Positions 8,562 through 15,379 of a stretch of 64,000 nucleotides of DNA are shown here, piece by piece (the stretch's first letter is position 1; each line of letters starts with the position of its first letter). Position numbers and translations under genes: made by a program. The notes under the pieces were generated by a model. The model was given only the letters and a program-made list of their open reading frames with translations. It searched no databases and was not told the DNA's origin. The stretch is from the NCBI GenBank assembly GCA_965233625.1, contig OZ247499.1, positions 2,852,001 through 2,916,000 on the forward strand, given 5' to 3'. Origin of the DNA: G965233625 sp965233625. Lineage in GTDB: Bacteria > Planctomycetota > Planctomycetia > Pirellulales > Pirellulaceae.

Positions 8562-8670
8562 GTCGCACCCTGAAGCGCGAGCTGGCGCCACGACGCCGAC
8601 CCTCGAATAGGGGCGACCGAAATATGTTTTATGGCGCGCCGTAAACGGATGACGCCGGATGGACGCTTGG
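8562..8670 (+). ncRNA. candidate bridge/seek RNA of the IS1111-type element
   Basis: Two loop modules can be drawn by eye. Module 1: GTCGC (8562-8566) and CCC (8568-8570) pair with GGG (8610-8612) and GCGAC (8613-8617); apical stem GGCG/CGCC at 8584-8587 and 8594-8597. One loop strand, GAAGCGCGAG (8572-8581), is the exact complement of the right target half CTCGCGCTTC at 8720-8729. The other, CCCTCG (8600-8605), equals the end of the left target half at 7263-7268. Module 2: CCGA/TTGG outer stem, apical GGCG..CGCC (8633-8656), and ATGGACG (8659-8665) equal to the IS right end plus CG (8713-8719). Module 1 fits a target-binding loop; module 2 as donor-binding loop is tentative. RNA ends are unknown. 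Confidence 0.6.
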
Positions 8671-8757
8671 ATTCCGCAATCAACCGCTTTCTGACTTGAC
8701 GGAGGATTCCTCATGGACGCTCGCGCTTCGGGTTAGTGTTTCTGGTTACCACAATAG

Positions 8758-8788
8758 AAAAAGGCTGAACCGTTAAGTCCAGCCTTTG
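8758..8788 (-). terminator. terminator of the Gfo/Idh/MocA gene
   Basis: AAAGGCTG (8760-8767) pairs with CAGCCTTT (8780-8787). On the minus strand the stem runs into CCTTTTTC. It lies about 25 bp past the oxidoreductase stop codon. Confidence 0.75.
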
Positions 8789-8812
8789 TTCACTTTAATT
8801 CTGCGGCAGGCG

Positions 8813-10210
8813 TTACGCCTTGTACTCAACTTCTTTGTTGATGCCGGGCATCGGCACGGGGTACTTGCCGTCTTCGTCGGGCATCACTGGCGCCGGTCCG
8901 CTGGCCGATAGCTCGCCGATGTTCGGGGCGAATTCGTGCGGGCAGTTGACCATCTGATCGTAGGTGATTTCCTGTCCGGTGTGGGCGGCCATGCGGCCCA
9001 TGCTGGTGATCAGGCTGGCCTGCACACCGCGGGGGACTTCGTTGTAGTCCACATCGTCAATGATCGCCTGCACCAGATCGATCCATTCCAGACGGTAGGG
9101 GTTCTTCTCTGGCTGCGGATAAGCCCACACGCTATCGCGGCGGTGCTGCCGTTGACCACTGTAAATCTGCACGCGGCCGGGCGTGTGTCCGGAGGCGCTG
9201 ACCGTGGCCGAGCCTTTGCTGCCGTGAATGGTGCTGGACATGTTGTTCTTACAGCCGATCATCGTGCGGCCGTCGAAGAACAGTTTGGAACCATCTTCAA
9301 AGGTGTATTCCACGGCGTACGCATCGAAGTTCTGATCGACATAGTCACCGCGGTAATGGCGTCCGCCCAGGGCTTGCGCTTTGACGGGCCAGGCGTCTTT
9401 CATCCAGCAGGTTTCGTCAATCTGATGGATGTAGAAATCGCTGAAGCAACCGCCGCTGGCCCAGATGAAGCTGTGGAACCGTTTAATCTGCCACATCACT
9501 TCGTTCTCGGACTCGGGCTTCCGCTTCGAGAAACAGGTCGCCACGGGCCCGTGCATGCGGTAGGCCCGCATGTTGATGATGTCGCCGATCTCACCATCCT
9601 GCACGCGTTTGAACAGTTCCTGCCGCCCACGGCAGTGACGCACCATCAGACCCACGGCGGATTTGATGCCCTTGGCGTCCGCCTTTTTGGCCAGTTCCAG
9701 CATCCGCTTGGCGCTGGGTCCGTCGGCAATAACGGGCTTCTCCATAAAGACGTGAATGCCTTTGCTGATCGCATATTCGTAGAACAGCCCGCGGAAAGCC
9801 AGCGGCGTGGCGAAGATGGCGATGTCGCCGGGGTTCAGCACATCCATCGCCTTCTTATAGGCGTCGAAGCCAACGAAGCGCGCTTCTTCCGGCACCTGAA
9901 CCTTCTCAGGCGAACCTTCAAATTCGTTGGTCAGCGCCATGTGGCTGCGTTTGATGCGTTCTTCAAAAACATCCGCCATTGCGACCAGCTTCAGCGGTGC
10001 GTTGGTCACATGCAGTGCGTCGGCAGCGGCGCCGGTGCCACGCCCGCCACAACCAATCAGCGCGACTTGAATGGTGCCAGAGCCGGAACCTTCGGCAGCG
10101 AACACGTGCGGCGTAGCAACGCCCGTCAGCACTGAGGCGGCGCCGGCGGCTTTGATGAAGGTGCGGCGGTTTGCCTGGTTGGGTTTCTCAGTCTTTTTCG
10201 GTTCAGTCAT
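8813..10210 (-). CDS. Tat-exported Gfo/Idh/MocA-family oxidoreductase
   Basis: The start is the ATG at 10210 (AGCAGGAA upstream). A twin-arginine signal NRRTFIKAAGAASVLTG precedes a mature domain that opens IQVALIGCGGRGTGAA, the NAD(P)-binding Rossmann glycine motif. MEKPVIADGPSAKRMLE is the conserved EKP motif. The C-terminal half is the usual substrate-binding sandwich. Folded export with cofactor through Tat is common for this family in planctomycetes, where they are thought to act on sugars; the substrate is unknown. It lies 79 bp downstream of the FGE-cytochrome gene and is probably in one operon with it. Confidence 0.9.
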   Translation of the reverse strand: MTEPKKTEKPNQANRRTFIKAAGAASVLTGVATPHVFAAEGSGSGTIQVALIGCGGRGTGAAADALHVTNAPLKLVAMADVFEERIKRSHMALTNEFEGSPEKVQVPEEARFVGFDAYKKAMDVLNPGDIAIFATPLAFRGLFYEYAISKGIHVFMEKPVIADGPSAKRMLELAKKADAKGIKSAVGLMVRHCRGRQELFKRVQDGEIGDIINMRAYRMHGPVATCFSKRKPESENEVMWQIKRFHSFIWASGGCFSDFYIHQIDETCWMKDAWPVKAQALGGRHYRGDYVDQNFDAYAVEYTFEDGSKLFFDGRTMIGCKNNMSSTIHGSKGSATVSASGHTPGRVQIYSGQRQHRRDSVWAYPQPEKNPYRLEWIDLVQAIIDDVDYNEVPRGVQASLITSMGRMAAHTGQEITYDQMVNCPHEFAPNIGELSASGPAPVMPDEDGKYPVPMPGINKEVEYKA

Positions 10211-10289
10211 GGTATTCCTGCTGGGGTTGGTGGGATGTTTCAGCACGAAGCTTTACGAGAGAAGCAGCCGGCGGACCGGCAACAGAATG

Positions 10290-12020
10290 TTAGCGTTTTC
10301 CTGTAGCGCTGTTCCAGTAGAAATCCATTTCTTCCACGGTAGGTGTTTTGAGCGGCCGCACAATGCGGAAGCCAAGCCAACGGGCGTTGGTGTGATACCA
10401 CAGGCTCTTGGGAAGTTGCGGGTCCTGCGCCTTCCACTCTTTGGCAGAGCCACGCCGGGCGGCCGAACGCAGCTTGTCCGGGTCGTCATCCCATCCGCCG
10501 CCGCGCACGCTGCGCGGGTAGATGCGTGTGGGTTTCAGCAGCGGGTTGGCGGTGGTCTTTGCGATCAGTTTGAAGTACTCCGGCTCGTAACGGTCAGCCG
10601 TCCACTCCATCACATTGCCATGCATATCGTGGATGCCCCACGGGTTGGGTTTCTTCAGGCCGACCTTCTGATATTTCTCGTTGGCGTTGTCATAGTACCA
10701 GGCGTATTCGCCCAGCTTGCCTTCATCATCACCAAACGAATACGCCGTCTTCGTCCCGGCGCGGCAGGCGTATTCCCACTCGGCTTCCGTTGGCAGCCGG
10801 TAGAAGTGCCCCGTCTGCGCGCTCAGCCATTGGCAATACTTATTCGCGGCGTGCTGCGTCATGCTGATGGCAGGGTAGCCGCGCTGGCCCATGCCGAAGC
10901 TCATTTCGGTATACGGTTTCGTGGGCTGGCTGACCGCATCCACGATGCCATGCTCCTGCGGGTCGAAGTCGATGCGGGCGCCGTGCTTCTCGCGATCGAC
11001 CTGCGTGATCATAAAGGGCTCGTACTCGTCCCAGGTGACTTCGAATTTACCGATCCAGAACGGCTCAACTTTCACCTTGGTCTGCGGACCTTCCGCCGTG
11101 GTGCGATAAGGCTCCTTCTCCGGGCTGCCCATCAGAAACTCACCGCCCGGCGTGGCCACCATGTGATAGTCCGCGCCGGTCTTGGGCACTTTGGAACTGT
11201 AACTCTTCATCACGGCCGACTTCGCACGCTCGGCAGCAGCCGTGGCGACGATCTTCTCGTGAATCTTCTTGATCAACTGGAAGTTGTCCGGCGTATCGAC
11301 GGCGTCCGGCTTCGCTTTGGGCTTAAGGGTGATGTCCGCGGGCCAGGCGGCGCCTTGTTCAATCCAGCGGTAAAGCTGCGCCGTCAGTTCGCGTTTCAGC
11401 GGGCCTCCTGCATTGCTGGGCGGCATCAGTTCGTCGGCGGATTTGTCCAGCACGGTCAGGGTGTACAGCCGGCTGATGGCTGGCTGAAACGGGACGATCG
11501 CCGCGCCGCTGTCACCACCGGCCATGGCGGCCTTGCGGGTCGAAAGATCGAGGCCGCCTTCGGCGTTATCCGCGCGATGGCACGACACGCAGTTCTGTTC
11601 CAGAACAGGCTGCACATGTTTGGCGAACAGCATCCGCGGCTGCGGCGCCACCTTCACCTTCTCCGGCCATTTGGCGCCATCTTCAATCCACGCCTTCAAC
11701 GCGGCCAGTTGCTCTTCGGCCAGCGGCGGCCCGTCCGGCGGCATCGCTTCATCTTCACCTTCGGCCAGGGCCGCCGTCGTATACAACGCGCTTTCCAGCG
11801 GCTTGCCCGGCTTCAACGCCGGCCCGTTATCGCCACCCTTGATCGCTGCCGCCCGCGAATCCAGCCGCAACCCACCCTCTGCATTGTCCGCGTTGTGGCA
11901 ACGCACGCAGGTAGACTCAAGCAGCGGTTTCACATGACTTTCAAACTCAACCGCCAGAGCAGGTACAGACAGAAAGTAGATGGCGAAACAAAAAGAAACG
12001 CCCGGAAGCAATCGGACCAT
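10290..12020 (-). CDS. FGE-type sulfatase-modifying-factor domain with two haem c sites
   Basis: The start is the ATG at 12020, giving signal peptide MVRLLPGVSFCFAIYFLSV. Two planctomycete-type cytochrome c modules follow, with TCVRCHNADNAEGGLRL and NCVSCHRADNAEGGLDL, each ending in a MPP haem-ligand region (EAMPPDG, ELMPPSN). The C-terminal ~280 residues are an FGE-sulfatase fold: GGEFLMGSP, LPTEAEWEYACRAGT, NPWGIHDMHGNVMEWTADRY, SVRGGGWDD. True formylglycine-generating activity needs copper-binding cysteines I cannot confirm, so it may be a binding or electron-transfer protein. Same strand as the Gfo/Idh/MocA gene. Confidence 0.88.
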   Translation of the reverse strand: MVRLLPGVSFCFAIYFLSVPALAVEFESHVKPLLESTCVRCHNADNAEGGLRLDSRAAAIKGGDNGPALKPGKPLESALYTTAALAEGEDEAMPPDGPPLAEEQLAALKAWIEDGAKWPEKVKVAPQPRMLFAKHVQPVLEQNCVSCHRADNAEGGLDLSTRKAAMAGGDSGAAIVPFQPAISRLYTLTVLDKSADELMPPSNAGGPLKRELTAQLYRWIEQGAAWPADITLKPKAKPDAVDTPDNFQLIKKIHEKIVATAAAERAKSAVMKSYSSKVPKTGADYHMVATPGGEFLMGSPEKEPYRTTAEGPQTKVKVEPFWIGKFEVTWDEYEPFMITQVDREKHGARIDFDPQEHGIVDAVSQPTKPYTEMSFGMGQRGYPAISMTQHAANKYCQWLSAQTGHFYRLPTEAEWEYACRAGTKTAYSFGDDEGKLGEYAWYYDNANEKYQKVGLKKPNPWGIHDMHGNVMEWTADRYEPEYFKLIAKTTANPLLKPTRIYPRSVRGGGWDDDPDKLRSAARRGSAKEWKAQDPQLPKSLWYHTNARWLGFRIVRPLKTPTVEEMDFYWNSATGKR

Positions 12021-12133
12021 AGCGTCAGCATTCAGAATAATACGGGTGGGTGGCCACGTATTATACATAAGCACGCAGCGAATTTCAGCTATTTTGAAAT
12101 TGAAGACTTCAACGATTGTGAACGTCGCTGCAT

Positions 12134-13054
12134 CTACCCCAGGAAACCGAAAGCGTCCCTCAAACTAGGTGGAAAAATGTCGAGAGCGCGTTCGTCTTTA
12201 ACGTACATCTCAATTTCCCGGATGCCGTCACTACCAGAGCCGGAAATAGAGCCGAAGAGATTCGGCGCTTCAAAAAATTCGCGGTCCTCGTAAATGTAAG
12301 TGCCATCCAAATCGCATTTGTTAACCGCGGCCCTTAAGTCGTTTAGCAAAGCTTCGCCCAAAGCAAAATCGAACTGATGGATTTCGTCGCCTACAAGCAT
12401 GCTCGAAAGCATCGTCTTAAGCAGAAAGGTAGTTAGACGCGACTCAACCTTCCAGTGTTCGCGGATGCCAGAAGTGAGGTCGAAGAGCGGAGGATCATCT
12501 GTTTCCAGACTGACATTCAAATGCGTGTACGATGCGAAACCATCGAAATAAACGAGCAGATATTTGCTTTCGATAGTCTCTAACTGGTCTACTTCCTCGA
12601 ACCATAACCACGATCTCCGCGTCTTAACTCTCAAAAACCACTGCCGGTACGCTGCAGGTAGTCTATGGCCAAGGCGGTTTTCGGCATCCTGAATATCCTC
12701 TTCGGTGTATCTCGCCCCTGCCGGCGCTCGACACCAGAACGAGGTGAACTCCTCCAACAGACGCAGGCGGGATTCGTAATCTCTGGGGAGTTTTGACAGA
12801 AGCGGACGATACACAGGGTCGTAGCCAAGCTGCGAAATCCAGTCGCTGTCGATCGCGTTACGCAGCGTTTCCCGCGTGCTCTTCAATTCGCGGTAACGGT
12901 CCGTCCACGGATCTTCTGTCTCCATCGCGTGGCAAGCCCTGATGAACGCACCGCGCGGGTCGCCATGTTCTTCAAGCCAGTCGGCGTATATCAGCCGCGG
13001 CGTCAGCGATTCCGGATCGGCTTGAATTGCGTTGATGAAGGGGGTGTGATCCAT
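12134..13054 (-). CDS. TIGR02996 domain fused to a SUKH (SMI1/KNR4)-like domain
   Basis: Residues 1-40 (FINAIQADPESLTPRLIYAD then WLEEHGDPRGAFI) are a clear TIGR02996 'repeat-companion' domain. From about residue 115, YTEEDIQDAENRLGHRLPA followed by AYRQWFLRVKTRRSWLWFEE resembles SMI1/KNR4 (SUKH) proteins, many of which are immunity proteins against contact-dependent toxins. No toxin gene is adjacent. The C-terminus is acidic. The domain fusion is seen directly; an immunity role is only a possibility. Confidence 0.72.
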   Translation of the reverse strand: MDHTPFINAIQADPESLTPRLIYADWLEEHGDPRGAFIRACHAMETEDPWTDRYRELKSTRETLRNAIDSDWISQLGYDPVYRPLLSKLPRDYESRLRLLEEFTSFWCRAPAGARYTEEDIQDAENRLGHRLPAAYRQWFLRVKTRRSWLWFEEVDQLETIESKYLLVYFDGFASYTHLNVSLETDDPPLFDLTSGIREHWKVESRLTTFLLKTMLSSMLVGDEIHQFDFALGEALLNDLRAAVNKCDLDGTYIYEDREFFEAPNLFGSISGSGSDGIREIEMYVKDERALDIFPPSLRDAFGFLG

Positions 13055-13088
13055 CTTGCCCAGGTGGATAGAACGCGTCGCTCTGTGT

Positions 13089-14603
13089 TTAGTTACCGCT
13101 ACCTAACGCCGCCTTCTTCCACGGCTTCCACGCATCGGGCACCACCGGCCAGAAGAGCATGATGATGGCGATGAGTAGTAGGATGCTGCTGACGGGGTGC
13201 AGCAGTAGCGGGGTGTAGTCGCCGCCTGATTTTTGCAGTCCTTCGCCCAGGCTCTGCTCGGCTAGGGGCGCCAGGACGAAGCCGATGACGAAGGGCGCCA
13301 GCGGGATTTTGCAGCGTTCCATGACGAAGCCCGCGACGCCGGCGGCGAGCATCACCCAGACGTCGAACATGCGGTTGTTCAGCGCGAACGATCCGGCCAC
13401 GCAGAACACCAGGATGCAGGGCGCCAGCACGGCGCGGGGCACGTAGATCAGCTTGGCGACCCAGCGGGCCGTGAGCAGCATGAAGACGAACATGAAGATG
13501 TTGGACAGCAGGAAGGCGCCCATCATCGTGTACACCGCCACCGGGCGTTCGTTAAACAGCATGGGGCCGGGCTGAATGCGGTGGATGGTCAAGGCGCCCA
13601 GCAGAATGGCGTCGATCACGCTGCCCGGCACGCCCATCGAAATCAGCGGGATCAGCGCGCCGCCGACCGTCGCGTTGTTGGCCGCTTCGGAAGCAATCAC
13701 ACCTTCCTCGGCGCCTTGGCCGAATTTCTCCGGATCGCGTGAGAAGTTGCGGGCGGTTCCGTAGGCGATGGCCGAACCGATGTTGGCGCCCACGCCCGGT
13801 AGGATGCCCACCCACGAACCGATCAGCGATGACCGCAGCAGGTTCCAGAAGTAACGCCGCCAATCGGCCAGCGACATCATCATCTGCCGTCCCTGCACCG
13901 GCTGCGGGTTGAACTCGCCTTCGCTTTGCAGCATGTCATCAATCACTTTGCCCACGGCGAACATGCCGATCAGCACCGGCAGCAGGCTCAGCCCATCGTC
14001 CAGTTGCGTGATGCCGCCGGTCCACCGCACTTCGCCCGTTGCCGGGTTCGTGCCCGGCAGCCGTGCGATCACTCCCAGCAGCGCAGCAAAGGCGCCGCGT
14101 GACAACGAACCGCCGGAGACGGACGATATTAACGCCAGCGCCATCACGATCAGCGCGAAGAAATCAAACGGCCGCAGCAGCAGCGAAATCTCAGCCATCG
14201 GCCGCGCCAGCGCAAACAAAAACCCGCACGAAACCATCCCGCCGACGAACGACGCCGTAATGCCCAGCCCCAACGCCCGGCCGGGCCGCCCGCTGGCCGC
14301 CAGCGGATACGCATCCAGCGTGGTCATCATCGAAGCCGGTGTGCCGGGAATCTTCAGCAGCGTCGCCGTAATCAAACCGCCACTGATAGAGCCGGTGTAC
14401 ATCGAGATCAGCAACGTCAGCGCATCTAAATGGCCGCCCTCGTAACTCATCGCAAACGTCAGCGGCAGCGTCAACGCGATCAACATCGCGCCGGTCAGTC
14501 CCGGCACAGCGCCGACAATCACGCCCAGCGACGTGCCAAGCATCATCAGAAAAAACGGCCAGGGCTGACCTAACCGGGCGAACGCTTCAATAAGTGACGG
14601 CAT
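13089..14603 (-). CDS. tctA: TctA-family tripartite tricarboxylate transporter permease
   Basis: A large integral membrane protein with about 12 hydrophobic segments. GTSLGVIVGAVPGLTGAM and LPGVGANIGSAIAYGTAR are the duplicated glycine-proline signature of the TctA subunit; GVPGSVIDAILLGALTIH is also typical. TctA proteins import tricarboxylates with a periplasmic binding protein (TctC) and a small membrane subunit (TctB). Neither partner is adjacent, so this is an orphan. The start is the ATG at 14603 (MPSLIEAF); the frame is open a further 15 codons upstream. Confidence 0.88.
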   Translation of the reverse strand: MPSLIEAFARLGQPWPFFLMMLGTSLGVIVGAVPGLTGAMLIALTLPLTFAMSYEGGHLDALTLLISMYTGSISGGLITATLLKIPGTPASMMTTLDAYPLAASGRPGRALGLGITASFVGGMVSCGFLFALARPMAEISLLLRPFDFFALIVMALALISSVSGGSLSRGAFAALLGVIARLPGTNPATGEVRWTGGITQLDDGLSLLPVLIGMFAVGKVIDDMLQSEGEFNPQPVQGRQMMMSLADWRRYFWNLLRSSLIGSWVGILPGVGANIGSAIAYGTARNFSRDPEKFGQGAEEGVIASEAANNATVGGALIPLISMGVPGSVIDAILLGALTIHRIQPGPMLFNERPVAVYTMMGAFLLSNIFMFVFMLLTARWVAKLIYVPRAVLAPCILVFCVAGSFALNNRMFDVWVMLAAGVAGFVMERCKIPLAPFVIGFVLAPLAEQSLGEGLQKSGGDYTPLLLHPVSSILLLIAIIMLFWPVVPDAWKPWKKAALGSGN

Positions 14604-15379
14604 GTGGCAGACAACATAAGACACCGGGCGAAAGCAGGAAGTTACCACGCTGGAAGCCGCTTCGCCACAAAATGGCGCCTGGTGCGTGCGGATACGATGT
14701 TGTGGCGAAAACTAAGCGACACATCTGGTCCCCTCGCCCCTCCGGGGCATTGGTATCTACACAAGTTTTTCGCTCGCGCACATTAACCCGAAGCGCGAGC
14801 GAGGGGCGTTTGATTGAGTGCAGAAAACAAGGGGTTTTGGCCAATTGGCACGGAGTCGAAAGCAGCTTAAACGGGCCATTCGCACCAACGCGGGGCGTCC
14901 CTCGCTCGCGCTTCGGGTTAGTTTGCTGTCCTTATATGAACGCGTGAAAGCCGCTTCATTGATAGTGCCTCAGATTTGTGTAGATACCAATGCCTCCGGG
15001 GAGAGGGATAGGGTGAGGGGTGCAGCATCCGTCCTTATACTTACGCGGTGTGGAGCGTGAACCGCACAGACAAAAGCTTCTTGTGGCTTCGATGAAGTTG
15101 AAAGCGGGCGCCCCTCATCTAGCCTAACGGCCTGTCGTCTCCCCGGAGGGACGAAGAGGGATCATGCCTTTGACACAACATAATATCCGCACCCGCGACT
15201 GGTTCAATGTCGCCAATATCGTGGCGCAAGCGAACGCACATACCTGCAACCGGAATCGCTCGATGCGGGCAGCGCCATGGTGCATAATATAGGGTCTGGC
15301 GAAAGCGGGCTTTGACCGTTTGCTTGGCGTGTTGCTTTTCTCTAATTCTGATCCGGCTATTCTGACAACCAGGAATGCT
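14604..15379. repeat. 776-bp gene-free region with nested inverted repeats
   Basis: Divergent promoter region filled with repeats. An outer pair, GGCATTGGTATCTACACAA (14747-14765) and its complement near 14975-14992, continues into CCCCTCCGGGG-type arms (14728-14746, 14993-15019). A complete 138-bp inverted-repeat element (14784-14921) lies inside that pair. A third repeat at about 15075-15195 is the reverse complement of sequence at 59531-59655. No protein-coding gene is supported. Confidence 0.75.
14784..14921. repeat. inverted-repeat (MITE-like) element, copy 2
   Basis: AACCCGAAGCGCGAGCGAGG at the left end and its complement, ending GGGTTAG, at the right. The interior GTTTGATTGAGTGC and GGGGTTTTGGCCA matches the other copies. 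138 bp, no coding capacity. Confidence 0.88.

Larger units (their letters stand above)
7269..8717 (+). mobile_element. IS110-family, IS1111-type insertion sequence
   Basis: About 1.45 kb. It has subterminal inverted repeats: 7274-7291 (ATGAAGGAAGCCTCCGTC) and the complement of 8698-8714 (ATGAGGAATCCTCCGTC), differing by one gap and one mismatch. They lie 5 bp and 3 bp inside the ends, as in the IS1111 subgroup. The transposase is preceded by a short non-coding end (78 bp) and followed by a long one (357 bp), also the IS1111 arrangement. The dinucleotide CG occurs at both junctions (7267-7268 and 8718-8719) and may be the shared core. Confidence 0.88.
7150..8736. repeat. inverted-repeat (MITE-like) element, copy 1, split by an IS
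   Basis: The left terminus holds AACCCGAAGCGCGAGCGAGG (7152-7171) and the right terminus its complement, ending GGGTTAG at 8736. The interior (GTTTTGGCCA, GTGGACTTCAACCGGCG) matches the other copies. The element runs from 7150 to 7268 and resumes at 8718-8736; the IS separates the two parts. Rejoining them restores the uninterrupted right terminus seen in the other copies. Confidence 0.88.

Noticed and set aside
10071..12293. 740-codon plus-strand open frame over the FGE-cytochrome gene
   Set aside because: Antisense to two well-supported minus-strand genes and without recognisable motifs.
15320..15379. N-terminal extension of the giant dehydrogenase
   Set aside because: The extra 20 residues precede a good signal peptide at 15380 and have no support.
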